DNA of 64,000 nt from Aurantimonas coralicida DSM 14790 (GTDB taxonomy: Bacteria; Pseudomonadota; Alphaproteobacteria; Rhizobiales; Rhizobiaceae): NCBI RefSeq assembly GCF_000421645.1, contig NZ_ATXK01000001.1:868001-932000 (forward strand), in the 5' to 3' direction. The notes below the pieces were generated by a model, which was given only the letters and a program-made list of their open reading frames with translations, ran no database searches and was not told the DNA's origin. Numbering within the stretch: position 1 is the stretch's first letter; each line of letters starts with the position of its first letter. Both the position numbers and the translations under genes were made by a program. Below, piece by piece: positions 40,991 through 49,474 of this stretch.

Positions 40991-42553
40991 TCAGGCTCCG
41001 CTGCCGGCATCGCCGCCGGAACGGCCATTCTGACGCGCCAGGATCGCCTTCACCGCCGCGACCATGTCGGCCTCGTCGACCATTTCCTGACCGGCCCGCG
41101 CCTCGCGCCATTCGGCATTGTCGGTGATCTCGGCGGACAGTTCCTTGCCGAGCGCCAGATCCTTGACCTGCACCTTGCCGGCCGCCTTCTCGTCGCCGCC
41201 CTGGATGACCACCACGGGAGCGTTGCGCCGGTCAGCATATTGCAGCTGCTTGCCGAACTGCTTGGGGTTGCCCTGGAACACCTCGACCGGCACCGGCGTC
41301 GCCGTCGGATTGCCGTTCTCGTCGGTGTTCAGTGCCGCGCGCAGCGTCGTCGCCATGGCCTGGTAGTCGGCCATCCGGTCGCGGTCCATCACGGTGACCA
41401 CCACCGGCCCGGTCCGCTCGGCAGCATCCAGGCGGCCGAGATTCTTCAGCGCCGTCATCAGGCGGGAAACGCCGATGGAAAAGCCCGTCGCCGGCACCGG
41501 CTGGCTCATGAAGCGCGACACCAGCCCGTCATAGCGCCCGCCGCCGCCGACCGAGCCGAACTGGACCTTCTGGCCCTTCTCGTTGGTGACGTCGAACAGC
41601 AGCTCCGCCTCGAAGACAGGCCCGGTGTAATATTCGAGACCGCGCACGACGGAGGGGTCGATCGAGACCCGGCCCAGATAGCCAGCACCGTCCAGATACG
41701 CCTGGATATCGTTCAGCTCGGCAATGCCCTCGCCCATCCGTCCTTCGCCGGCCTCACCGGGGAATATGCCGGCGAGCTCATCGATCTTCGATGCGCCGAC
41801 AAAGCCGAGGATCTTTCCCGTCTGCGCGTCGTCCAGCCCGGCGCCCGGCGTGAAATCGCCCTCGCCTTCCTGCCCGCCGTCCCAGCGTCCCTTGCCGAGC
41901 AGCAGCTTGACGCCATCGGGGCCGAACTTGTCCAGCTTGTCGATCGCCCGCAGCACCGTCAGGCGGCGGCCGGCATTCTCGTCGCCGCCAAGGCCGATCG
42001 CCTCGAGGACACCGTCGAGCACCTTCCGGTTGTTGACGCGGATGACATACTGGCCGCGCGGGATGCCCAGCGCCTCCATCGTGTCGGCCATCATCATCGC
42101 CATCTCGGCATCCGCCGAGACGTTCGGTGCACCGACGATGTCGGCGTCGAACTGCATGAACTGGCGGAAGCGGCCCGGCCCCGGCTTTTCGTTGCGGAAG
42201 ACGTAGCCGGCACGGTAGCTGCGATAGGGCTTGGGCAGGCTCTCGTAGTTCTCCGCCACATAGCGGGCGAGCGGCGCCGTCAGGTCGTAGCGCAGGCTCA
42301 TCCACGCCTCGTCGTCGTCCTGCAGCGAGAACACGCCGGCATTCGGCCGGTCGGCATCCGGCAGGAACTTGCCCAGCGCGTCGGTATATTCGAACACCGG
42401 CGTCTCCACCGGCTCGAAGCCGTAGGTCTCGTAGACCCGGCGGATCTTCGCCAGCATGGCGTCCTGGGCGCGCAGATCGCTGGCGTCGCGATCGACGAAG
42501 CCGCGCGGCACCCGTGCCTGGACCCTCGACGGTTTCTTCTTCTTGTCGGCCAT
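40991..42553 (-). CDS. hisS: Histidyl-tRNA synthetase
   Basis: Class II aminoacyl-tRNA synthetase; 520 residues, the longer alphaproteobacterial form with an insertion around residues 225-290. Motif 2 is [29 protein letters not shown], the histidine-A motif is [16 protein letters not shown], and motif 3 contains [16 protein letters not shown]-terminal anticodon-binding domain ends the protein. Start [18 protein letters not shown]. First gene of hisS-hisZ-hisG. Its upstream flank carries the first 223-bp repeat copy, about 180 nt away. Confidence 0.96.
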   Translation of the reverse strand: MADKKKKPSRVQARVPRGFVDRDASDLRAQDAMLAKIRRVYETYGFEPVETPVFEYTDALGKFLPDADRPNAGVFSLQDDDEAWMSLRYDLTAPLARYVAENYESLPKPYRSYRAGYVFRNEKPGPGRFRQFMQFDADIVGAPNVSADAEMAMMMADTMEALGIPRGQYVIRVNNRKVLDGVLEAIGLGGDENAGRRLTVLRAIDKLDKFGPDGVKLLLGKGRWDGGQEGEGDFTPGAGLDDAQTGKILGFVGASKIDELAGIFPGEAGEGRMGEGIAELNDIQAYLDGAGYLGRVSIDPSVVRGLEYYTGPVFEAELLFDVTNEKGQKVQFGSVGGGGRYDGLVSRFMSQPVPATGFSIGVSRLMTALKNLGRLDAAERTGPVVVTVMDRDRMADYQAMATTLRAALNTDENGNPTATPVPVEVFQGNPKQFGKQLQYADRRNAPVVVIQGGDEKAAGKVQVKDLALGKELSAEITDNAEWREARAGQEMVDEADMVAAVKAILARQNGRSGGDAGSGA

Positions 42554-42734
42554 GAATGCGCTGCGTCCAAACGGTTTGACGGGCGCTCGGATGCACCCTT
42601 TCCTGCGGGCGATCCCCTACCCCGTGCGCCCGATTTCGGCAAGGCAAGGCGGTTTTGCAAGGCGCGTGGTGGCGGGGGACGGCGTAAGCGCGGCGAGACG
42701 GCAGATCGGAGAAGTGGAGGGCAACGTCAACGAT

Positions 42735-42957
42735 TTGGCATGGGTCCTCGGGTCAAGCCCGAGGATGACGACCTTGTTGGAGGTCTTCGCTACACTTCAG
42801 CGGCTGTGACCTTTGCAGGGGCTGAGGACCTTTCGGTGCCACCGGTTTCGGCGCGTGCACAGACGGTGGCGATTGGCAGCAAAGCTCAAATCTCGGCGTC
42901 ATCCTCGGGCTTGACCCGAGGACCCATGCCTCGCCATCTCAGCTTCCGCTCCGGTGA
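42735..42957. repeat. 223-bp repeat element, copy 1 (34-bp terminal inverted repeats)
   Basis: Direct copy of the element at 43352-43574, same length with no indels and about 20 mismatches. The left arm (42737-42770) and right arm (42897-42930) are perfect 34-bp inverted repeats. Each arm is itself nearly palindromic (CCTCGGG-TCAAG-CCCGAGG). A shared 27-nt tail (42931-42957) follows the right arm. The 126-nt interior has no plausible reading frame. It resembles a MITE or REP-like palindromic unit. The rest of the gap 42554-42734 shows nothing recognisable. Confidence 0.93.
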
Positions 42958-42986
42958 AAACCACCAACGCACCCCCGCGCAACGCC

Positions 42987-43274
42987 TCACCACCCCATGC
43001 CGCGATAGAGTTCGTTCCACTCGGGGTTCATCGCCTCGATCAGGTCGATCTTCCATTGCCGCCGCCAGCGCTTGAGGGATTTCTCCCGCTGGATCGCGCT
43101 GCCGATGTCGACATGGTCCTCGTACCAGACCAGCCGCGTCACCCCATGAGCCTTCACGAAGCCTCGGGTCAGGCCGCTCTTGTGCTCATACACCCGCCGC
43201 GACAGGTCCGACGTGACTCCGATATAGAGCGTGCCGTTCTTCTGCGACGCCATGATGTAGACGGTGCCGGCCAT
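42987..43274 (-). CDS. GIY-YIG single-domain nuclease
   Basis: A 95-residue member of the small stand-alone GIY-YIG family. The motif is VYIMASQKNGTLYIGVTSD (Y6, Y17-I-G19), with the catalytic Arg likely R26/R27 in LSRRVYEH and the metal-binding Glu ~64 in QREKSLKRW. The family's usual end NPEWNELY follows. No accessory domain or signal. It lies exactly between two direct copies of a 223-bp palindromic repeat (29 nt from copy 1, 77 nt from copy 2), with no clear Shine-Dalgarno. Related small proteins are widespread in Hyphomicrobiales and their function is unsettled. Confidence 0.9.
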   Translation of the reverse strand: MAGTVYIMASQKNGTLYIGVTSDLSRRVYEHKSGLTRGFVKAHGVTRLVWYEDHVDIGSAIQREKSLKRWRRQWKIDLIEAMNPEWNELYRGMGW

Positions 43275-43351
43275 GGGGTGGAGCGTCGATGGTCACAGCG
43301 GCGGCGTCAAGCGGGTGAGGGTTCTGAGGCGTATGTGGCGGCGGAACCGGC

Positions 43352-43574
43352 TTGGCATGGGTCCTCGGGTCAAGCCCGAGGATGACGACCTTGTTGGAGG
43401 TTTTTGCTAGGCTTCAGCGGCTGTGACCTTTGCAGCGGCTGCGGGCCTTTTGATGCCACCGGTTCTGGCGACTACACAGACGGTGGCGGTTGGCGGCATC
43501 GCTAAAATCTCGGCGTCATCCTCGGGCTTGACCCGAGGACCCATGCCTCGCCATCTCAACTTCCGCTCCGGTGA
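43352..43574. repeat. 223-bp repeat element, copy 2 (34-bp terminal inverted repeats)
   Basis: Second direct copy. The arms lie at 43354-43387 and 43514-43547 and are base-for-base identical to those of copy 1, whereas most of the ~20 differences fall in the 126-nt interior. The downstream part of the gap (43575-43665) contains only a weak GCGTTAG/CTAACGC pair around 43583-43638 and no gene. Confidence 0.93.
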
Positions 43575-43665
43575 GGCTCACCGCGTTAGCCTGCCGTGAT
43601 ACCGTAACCACCGCTACCGCGACGTTCACCACTAACGCAACGCCGCTTATGCCCACGCCCCCCCC

Positions 43666-44322
43666 TCACCCCGGCGCCGTGAACGCATCCCGAGCCGTCT
43701 CGCAGTCATCGCGCATGCAGCAGCCGTCGATGTGGTCGTTGACGAAGCCCAGCGATTGCATGAAGGCGTAGACGGTTGTCGGGCCTACGAAAGTGAAACC
43801 GGCCTTCTTCAGCGCCTTCGACAGGCGTGTCGAGGCGGGGGTGACGGGGTTGGCGCGCAGCCATTCGGCGGTCACCGTCGCCGGCCGCTCGTCCGCATCC
43901 GGCGCGTGGCGCCAGAGGAATCGTGCCAGCGAGCCGTGCTCGGCGCGCAGCGCATCGGCGCGCCGGGCATTGTTGATCGCCGAGACGATCTTGCCGCGAT
44001 GCCGGATGATGCGGGCGTCGAGGACGATCCGCTCCACGTCCGCCTCGTCCATCGCCGCCACCCGCGCGATCGTGAAGCCATGGAACAGTTCGCGGAAGGC
44101 CTCGCGCTTGCGCAGGATGGTCAGCCAGGAAAGCCCCGCCTGAAATCCTTCCAGGCAAAGCTTTTCATAGAGCCGGTCGTCGTCAGCGGTCGGCCGGCCC
44201 CATTCCTCGTCATGGTAGCGACGATAGAGATCGTCGCCGCCGTGCCAGGCGCAGCGCAGCAGGCCGTCCGGGCCGCGGATCAGGCCGTCCGGCGGCGGCG
44301 CGTCTTGCATCGATGGGTCCAT
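43666..44322 (-). CDS. tag: DNA-3-methyladenine glycosylase I
   Basis: Base-excision repair glycosylase removing 3-methyladenine; 218 residues from ATG 44322 (MDPSMQDAPPPDGL; ATG 44310 also possible). Family features: LLRCAWHGGDDLYRRYHDEEWGRP with the zinc Cys/His, ERLFEKLCLEGFQAGLSWLTIL-like segment here as DRLYEKLCLEGFQAGLSWLTIL, and the active region ARIIRHRGKIVSAINNAR. The zinc-ligand end is HIDGCCMRDDC. It lies just after the repeat/GIY-YIG module on the same strand as the nuclease gene. Confidence 0.95.
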   Translation of the reverse strand: MDPSMQDAPPPDGLIRGPDGLLRCAWHGGDDLYRRYHDEEWGRPTADDDRLYEKLCLEGFQAGLSWLTILRKREAFRELFHGFTIARVAAMDEADVERIVLDARIIRHRGKIVSAINNARRADALRAEHGSLARFLWRHAPDADERPATVTAEWLRANPVTPASTRLSKALKKAGFTFVGPTTVYAFMQSLGFVNDHIDGCCMRDDCETARDAFTAPG

Positions 44323-44388
44323 GGCGCATGTTTTCGCAGGCGCCCGTCGAAGTGGCAAGCTACCGCAGCGATGCGCCGCCCGCCGGCT

Positions 44389-44583
44389 TCAGGCGTTGGT
44401 CGAGCGGCCCGACGCGCAGCGATAGCGCTTCAAATGCCATTTCGGCCGCGCCTTCAGATGCTCGACGGCGGCAGCCTGGCCGAACAGGGCGCATTGCATG
44501 ATGGAACCGTCGAAGGCGACCTGCTCGGGGCGGCAGTCGGCAGGGGCGGAGTTGAGGCAGACGATCAGGGTCAGAGCGATCAT
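44389..44583 (-). CDS. Small secreted Cys-containing protein of unknown function
   Basis: A 64-residue protein starting MIALTLIVCLNSAPADCRPEQVAFDG, a short hydrophobic N-terminus. Four cysteines lie at ~9, 17, 31 and 56. The pattern MQCALFGQAAAVEHLKARPKWHLKRYRC is shared by a group of small rhizobial proteins I recognise by pattern but cannot name. It could be a periplasmic or membrane-tethered peptide with one or two disulfides. It follows tag upstream on the same strand with a 66-nt gap. Confidence 0.65.
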   Translation of the reverse strand: MIALTLIVCLNSAPADCRPEQVAFDGSIMQCALFGQAAAVEHLKARPKWHLKRYRCASGRSTNA

Positions 44584-45012
44584 GGCAGGGCTCCTATGGC
44601 CGGTCCAGCGGCCATGGCGAAGGGGTTGCGATCGCAGCCTTGTGCGACCGGTTCATGCCATTGCGTGCGTTCGTCCCGCATCCGGGTTCTGGTGCCCGTC
44701 ATGACGACCTTTGGACGCCGGTATCGAATCTAGCAAGAATGCTGCATTGCACAATGCCTGAAATTTCGGCGTGCGCTTTAATTCGGCACAGTGTGGCAGG
44801 CGTGCTGCATCACCTCGGCGCGCCGCCCCCGCGCCGGCCTCACAACGCGCCCTTAACCACGCTCCGAAACCGCTGCTTAACCTTATGAAACTGTTTCCGT
44901 TTTCGAGGGCGTTTCGGACCGGCGCGTTTACCATTCCCTTGCCCTTTGCAGCGAGGCTCGGTGTCGAGGCGGCAGGCGCAAGCCGGCCCCGATCCGGCAA
45001 TCGAGGGACATC
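44584..45012. other. Gene-free stretch between a small secreted protein and an L,D-transpeptidase
   Basis: No convincing gene: reading frames here are GC-driven and lack start signals. It holds an AT-richer patch (44720-44790) with GCATTG-CA-CAATGC at 44744-44757, which also contains TGC-ATT-GCA. The end of the stretch is presumably the leader of the L,D-transpeptidase gene (GAGGG about 6 nt before its ATG). Confidence 0.6.
44744..44757. promoter_or_regulatory. Short inverted repeat containing a TGC-N3-GCA element
   Basis: GCATTG-CA-CAATGC; the embedded TGCATTGCA resembles the TGC-N3-GCA sites described for PhaR-type regulators of phasin and PHA genes. No PHA gene is adjacent, so this is only a possible operator. 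Confidence 0.25.
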
Positions 45013-45876
45013 ATGGCGATACCGATATCCGCCCGGCGCGCACTCGTCGGCCTGCTGGCGATCCTGGCATGCCCCGCGGCGAGCGAGGCGCAGGAGCGAT
45101 ACCGCAGCTTGCCGCCGGTCGAGATCGCGCCCGATCTGGCCGACCGCTGGCTACTGCAACTGTCGCCCGGTGACGGCGTCGCCCGCAGCTATCAGCGGGC
45201 CGCCGCGTCGGGTGTCGTCCTCGGCGGCCGCCGCGGCGCTGCGGCGCCCTCGGCCGGCGCCCGCGTCGTCGTGCGTCCGGGCTCCGCGCAGCAGCGCGTC
45301 CTCGGCCAGGCGCCCGGCGTGCGGGGCGGCTATCTGCCCGGAACGCGCAGCGCCGCACCGGTGACCGGACGCCAGCAGGCCGCGCTGGCGACCCGCAATC
45401 TTCCGGCTCCGAACGCCATCGACCCGCAATTCCTGCCCCAGACCGTGCCGTACCGCGGCAAGGAGGCGCCCGGCACCATCGTCGTCGATACCAGGGCGAA
45501 GTTCCTCTACCATGTCGGCCGCGACGGCACGGCGCGCCGCTACGGCGTCGGTGTCGGCAAGCCCGGCTTCGGCTGGAAGGGCCGGCATCCGATCACCCGC
45601 AAGGCCGAATGGCCGAGCTGGACGCCGCCCAAGGCGATGATCGCCCGCGAACGCAAGAAGGGGCGGATCCTGCCGGCCCACATGAAGGGTGGCGAAGCCA
45701 ACCCGCTGGGCGCCCGCGCGCTCTATCTCGGCTCCACACTCTACCGGATCCACGGCACCAACCAGCCCTGGACCATCGGCCGCGCCGTGTCCTCGGGCTG
45801 CATCCGCATGCGCAACCAGGACGTGATGGATCTCTACGAACAGGTGAAGGTCGGAACGAGGGTCGTTGTGCTCTAA
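45013..45876 (+). CDS. L,D-transpeptidase (YkuD domain), first of a tandem pair
   Basis: A 287-residue periplasmic enzyme that forms 3-3 peptidoglycan cross-links or attaches proteins to the wall. Signal peptide ARRALVGLLAILACPAASEAQ. An Ala/Arg-rich linker runs to ~150, and the YkuD domain starts at PGTIVVDTRAKFLYHV. The active site is IHGTNQPWTIGRAVSSGCIRM, with catalytic Cys in SSGCIRM (~268) and the His in HGT. It is followed after 148 nt by a close paralogue. Confidence 0.93.
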   Translation: MAIPISARRALVGLLAILACPAASEAQERYRSLPPVEIAPDLADRWLLQLSPGDGVARSYQRAAASGVVLGGRRGAAAPSAGARVVVRPGSAQQRVLGQAPGVRGGYLPGTRSAAPVTGRQQAALATRNLPAPNAIDPQFLPQTVPYRGKEAPGTIVVDTRAKFLYHVGRDGTARRYGVGVGKPGFGWKGRHPITRKAEWPSWTPPKAMIARERKKGRILPAHMKGGEANPLGARALYLGSTLYRIHGTNQPWTIGRAVSSGCIRMRNQDVMDLYEQVKVGTRVVVL

Positions 45877-46024
45877 CGGCAACAGCCCCGACTTTCCTCA
45901 ACGGAATGCGGAACTCGATGCGACCAACGCGGCGAGAATGCGTTCAAACCATGGCACAATGACGACAACGAGGCGCGGGACACGGTGGGCTTTGCTCCGC
46001 CCCGCCAAACGAGAGGAGCCTCCC

Positions 46025-46759
46025 ATGCAGAACTGGACACGATGGGCCGGAGCCGGCCTGACGGCGATCATGGCCCTGGCGGTGACCGGACAGGCCAGCG
46101 CCGAAGACGTGCGCCGCTACGACCACGCGACCAACAAGTGGGTGACGGTCAGCGCCGAGCGCGTTGCCGCCCGCACGCAGCACCGGGCCCTCGCCCAGCG
46201 CGGCCCGGCGGCCCAGTATCACCGCCGGCAGGTGCGCATCGAGACGCGCGAGAAGCCGGGCACCATCATCGTCGATTCCCAGCGCAAATATCTCTACTTC
46301 GTCGAGGGCAACGGCATGGCGACCCGCTACGGCGTCGGCGTCGGCCGCGAAGGCTTCGGCTGGTCGGGCCGGATGAGCGTCGGCCGCAAGGCCGAGTGGC
46401 CGGGCTGGACGCCGCCGCCGTCGATGATCAAGCGCGAGCGCGCCAAGGGCCGCATTCTGCCGGCCCACATGAAGGGTGGCCCGGCCAACCCGCTGGGTGC
46501 ACGCGCGATGTATCTGTATCGCGGCGGTCGCGATTCGCTGTTCCGGATCCACGGCACCAACCAGCCCTGGACCATCGGCCAGAACATGTCCTCGGGCTGC
46601 ATCCGCATGATGAACCAGGACGTCGAGCACCTGTATGAGCGCGTGCCGAACGGCACCAAGGTCATCGTCATCGGCCCCAGCGGCCAGGGCCCGAAGAACG
46701 TCTATACCGAAGTCGGCGTCGTGCGCGAAAACGTCATCGCCTCGATCTTCGGCGGCTGA
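46025..46759 (+). CDS. L,D-transpeptidase (YkuD domain), second of a tandem pair
   Basis: A 244-residue paralogue of the preceding gene with the same domain. ATG 46025 has GAGGAG 6 nt upstream and a signal peptide (RWAGAGLTAIMALAVTGQASA). The catalytic stretch IHGTNQPWTIGQNMSSGCIRMMN is almost identical to its neighbour. The blocks KAEWPxWTPPxxMIxRERxKGRILPAHMKGG are also shared, which points to a tandem duplication. The linker is much shorter. It ends in a terminator before glcF. Confidence 0.94.
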   Translation: MQNWTRWAGAGLTAIMALAVTGQASAEDVRRYDHATNKWVTVSAERVAARTQHRALAQRGPAAQYHRRQVRIETREKPGTIIVDSQRKYLYFVEGNGMATRYGVGVGREGFGWSGRMSVGRKAEWPGWTPPPSMIKRERAKGRILPAHMKGGPANPLGARAMYLYRGGRDSLFRIHGTNQPWTIGQNMSSGCIRMMNQDVEHLYERVPNGTKVIVIGPSGQGPKNVYTEVGVVRENVIASIFGG

Positions 46760-46785
46760 GTCCAGCGCCCGGTCGCTTCGACATC

Positions 46786-46814
46786 ACGGCCCGCCGGCGA
46801 CGGCGGGTCGTTTT
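46786..46814 (+). terminator. Terminator after the L,D-transpeptidase pair
   Basis: Ten-bp stem (46786-46795 / 46802-46811, one G-T wobble) with a 6-nt loop, ending in TTTT. It sits between the convergent ldt and glcF genes and could serve both. Confidence 0.75.
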
Positions 46815-46823
46815 GCGTTAGGG

Positions 46824-48167
46824 CTACTCCGCCGCGACGAGGCCGGGCTCGCCGCGGGGCTGGACGGCAGCGAGGCTTGCCGGCTTCTCGCCGCCAAAGG
46901 CCCAGTCGAGGAGCTCGATCGTGTGCAGGATCGGAATGCCGGTGCCCGAACCGATCTGCGTCATGCAACCGATATTGCCGGTGGCGATCGCCTGCGGCGC
47001 GATGCTCTCGATGTTCTTCACCTTGCGGTCGCGCAGGGTGGCGGCGATCTCGGGCTGCAGGATGTTGTAGGTGCCGGCCGAACCGCAGCAGATATGGCCC
47101 TCGGGCACGTCGCGAACGGTGAAGCCGGCCTGCGCCAAGAGCACTTTCGGAGCTTTCGTGATCTTCTGGCCGTGCTGCATCGAGCAGGCCGAATGATAGG
47201 CCACCACCAGATCGGTTGCGTTGACCGGCAGCGGCAGTTCCAGCTCGGAGAGGAACTCGGTGACGTCCTTGGCCAGCCCTGAGACCCGTGCCGCCTTCTC
47301 GGCATAGGCCGGGTCCAGCCGCAGCATATGGCCGTAATCCTTGATCGTCGTGCCGCAGCCCGACGCGGTGATGATGATCGCGTCGAGGCCGTCGGCGTCT
47401 GCCGTGCGCGACCAGACGTCGATGTTGCGGCGGGCGAAATCCAGCGCCGGCTCTTCCTGGCCCATGTGATGGACCAGCGCGCCGCAGCAGCCCTCCCCTT
47501 CCGGCACCACCACCTCGACACCGAGCCGGTTCAGAAGCCGCACCGTCGCCTCGTTGATCTTCGGATCGAGCACCGACTGGGCGCAGCCGCGCAGCAGCGC
47601 CACCCGCTTCCTGCGCGCCCCCTCGGCCGGCCGCACGCCCGGCGCGTTGACCTGCGACTTCGCCGGCACGGCGCCCGGCGCCAGCTTCAGCATCGCGGCC
47701 AGCGGCTTCAGCGGCTTGATCGCATCGAACAGCCCGGCGAAGGGCCGGCCGATGCGCGCCATGACGAGGCTCGCGCGGAACCGCTCGGGATAGGGCAGCG
47801 TCATCGCCAGGATCCGGCGGATCATCCGGTCGGCCAGCGGCCGCTCATAGGTCCGCTCGATATGGGCGCGGGCATGGTCAACGAGATGCATGTAGTTCAC
47901 GCCCGACGGGCAGGTCGTCATGCAGGCGAGGCAGGACAGGCAGCGGTCGATATGGGTGACGGTCTTCTCGTCGGCCGGCCGGTCGTTCTCCAGCATCTCC
48001 TTGATCAGGTAGATGCGCCCGCGCGGGCTGTCGAGCTCGTTGCCGAGGGTGACATAGGTCGGGCAGGTCGCGGTGCAGAAGCCGCAATGCACGCATTTTC
48101 GGATGATCTGCTCGGAATGCGCGGTCTCGGGATCGGCGAGCTGCGCGGGGGAGAAGGTGGTTTGCAA
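46824..48167 (-). CDS. glcF: Glycolate oxidase iron-sulfur subunit
   Basis: Iron-sulfur subunit of the membrane-associated glycolate dehydrogenase GlcDEF; 447 residues. Two [4Fe-4S] sites: CVHCGFCTATCP and CLSCLACMTTCP. Two CCG domains follow with CCGALVHHMG and CCGSAGTYNI. The start is TTG at 48167: it gives the family N-terminus MQTTFSPAQLADPETA, and the nearby ATG at 48180 is out of frame. About 60 nt after the glcE stop. Last of glcD-glcE-glcF. Confidence 0.95.
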   Translation of the reverse strand: MQTTFSPAQLADPETAHSEQIIRKCVHCGFCTATCPTYVTLGNELDSPRGRIYLIKEMLENDRPADEKTVTHIDRCLSCLACMTTCPSGVNYMHLVDHARAHIERTYERPLADRMIRRILAMTLPYPERFRASLVMARIGRPFAGLFDAIKPLKPLAAMLKLAPGAVPAKSQVNAPGVRPAEGARRKRVALLRGCAQSVLDPKINEATVRLLNRLGVEVVVPEGEGCCGALVHHMGQEEPALDFARRNIDVWSRTADADGLDAIIITASGCGTTIKDYGHMLRLDPAYAEKAARVSGLAKDVTEFLSELELPLPVNATDLVVAYHSACSMQHGQKITKAPKVLLAQAGFTVRDVPEGHICCGSAGTYNILQPEIAATLRDRKVKNIESIAPQAIATGNIGCMTQIGSGTGIPILHTIELLDWAFGGEKPASLAAVQPRGEPGLVAAE

Positions 48168-48230
48168 AGGTCTGGCCCATGAAAGAGTCTGGAAACGTCG
48201 TCGATGCGAACCGCCGGCGCGGCAGCCCGC

Positions 48231-49472
48231 CTAGCCCATCCGCCCCGGATTGAGCACGCCGGCGGGGTCGAACTGCTGCTTCAGCCGGCTGGCGAGGCCC
48301 GCCAGCGGCCCCGGCTGCGGCTGGAAGACGGCGGTCGCCGCCCGCACGCTTTCGGAGGCGCGCACCAGCGTCGCATGGCCGCCGCCGAAGCGCCGGATCG
48401 TCTCGCGCACCAGTTCGGCCTCCGGCTCGCCTTCCATGCGCAGCCAGACGAGACCGCCCTGCCAGTCATAGAAGGCGTCGATCGCTGCCTGCATGCGCAG
48501 GCTCATGACGATCTCGTGGCCGCGGGTCGGGGTGACGGACAGGCGCCAGACCGGCTTGTCGGTGCCGTCGACGAAGGGCCGGATGTCGCGCACGTCGCGC
48601 CAGACCGCCCGCGATGCCTCACCCTCCAGATGTTCGACCTTGCCGACCTTCTCGAGCGCGGCGCTGAGATAGGCCGAACGCGCCGCGACGGACGGGCCGA
48701 AGCCCTCCAGCCGGATCAGCGTCGCCGCGTCGTTGCCGAGATGGCCGTCGGCAACGCGCGAGGCGACATACATCGGCAGATGCGCCGCGCCCGAGGCCTC
48801 CGCCGACGAGCCCATCGCCGCCGCCATGGCGCCGGTCGCCGCGTCGTCGGCGAGACCGCGCAGCACGATCGTCGTCTCGGTCTCGGTCTTCGGCAGCACC
48901 TTCAGCGTCACGTCGGTCATCACCGCCAGCGTGCCGAAAGAGCCGGTGAGCCCCTTGGAGAGATCGTAGCCGGTGACGTTCTTCACCACCCGGCCGCCGG
49001 ACTTGAACATCTCGCCACGGCCGGACACTGCATGGACGCCGAGGATGTGATCGCGGGCCGCGCCGTGCTTCAGCCGCCGCGGCCCGGCGAGATTGCAGGC
49101 GACGACGCCGCCGATCGTGCCGAGGCCCGGCTCCAGCCCATGCAGCGGACCGTAGTCGAGCGGCTCGAATTCCAGGCGCTGGCCGGCCTCGTCCAGAAGC
49201 CTCTCGATCTCGGCGATGGGCGTGCCGACGCGTGCCGACAGGACCAGCTCTTCGGGTTCGTACAGGGTCACGCCGGCCATCGCCGACAGCGACAGGGTGC
49301 ACGCCGCCTGCACCGGCCGTCCAAGACCGCGCTTGGAGCCGGTGCCCTCGACCGCCAGCGGCTCTTCCTGCGACACCGCCGCCGCGACGATGTCGCGGAG
49401 CTGGATCGCGGTCTCGGGGCGCAGGATGGACGCGGCGGGGCCGGCCGCGCCGGTTGAACGCAACTCGCTCAT
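48231..49472 (-). CDS. glcE: Glycolate oxidase FAD-binding subunit
   Basis: FAD-binding (PCMH-type) subunit of glycolate oxidase; 413 residues. The start at 49472 (MSELRSTGAAGPA) has GAGG 8 nt before it and follows the glcD stop by 2 nt. Visible: ILRPETAIQLRDIVAAA, LAVEGTGSKRGLGRP, then VVACNLAGPRRLKHGAARDHILGV and GGRVVKNVTGYDLSKGLTGSFGTL, all typical of GlcE. The C-terminal part ends in FDPAGVLNPGRM. It is one of the two flavoproteins needed alongside GlcD. Confidence 0.95.
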   Translation of the reverse strand: MSELRSTGAAGPAASILRPETAIQLRDIVAAAVSQEEPLAVEGTGSKRGLGRPVQAACTLSLSAMAGVTLYEPEELVLSARVGTPIAEIERLLDEAGQRLEFEPLDYGPLHGLEPGLGTIGGVVACNLAGPRRLKHGAARDHILGVHAVSGRGEMFKSGGRVVKNVTGYDLSKGLTGSFGTLAVMTDVTLKVLPKTETETTIVLRGLADDAATGAMAAAMGSSAEASGAAHLPMYVASRVADGHLGNDAATLIRLEGFGPSVAARSAYLSAALEKVGKVEHLEGEASRAVWRDVRDIRPFVDGTDKPVWRLSVTPTRGHEIVMSLRMQAAIDAFYDWQGGLVWLRMEGEPEAELVRETIRRFGGGHATLVRASESVRAATAVFQPQPGPLAGLASRLKQQFDPAGVLNPGRMG

Positions 49473-49474
49473 GG

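Noticed and set aside
42735-43574. CRISPR array
   Set aside because: Only two copies of a 223-bp palindromic unit exist, separated by a protein gene; there is no short repeat-spacer ladder and no cas gene.
42735-43574. Classical insertion sequence
   Set aside because: No transposase is encoded, the two copies are in direct orientation, and no target-site duplication is evident around either copy.
44640-45000. Short frames on both strands in the gap before the L,D-transpeptidase genes
   Set aside because: Composition is random GC-rich translation and starts lack Shine-Dalgarno sequences.
48150-48180. ATG at 48180 as the glcF start
   Set aside because: It is out of frame with the conserved GlcF sequence; the TTG at 48167 begins at the family N-terminus.
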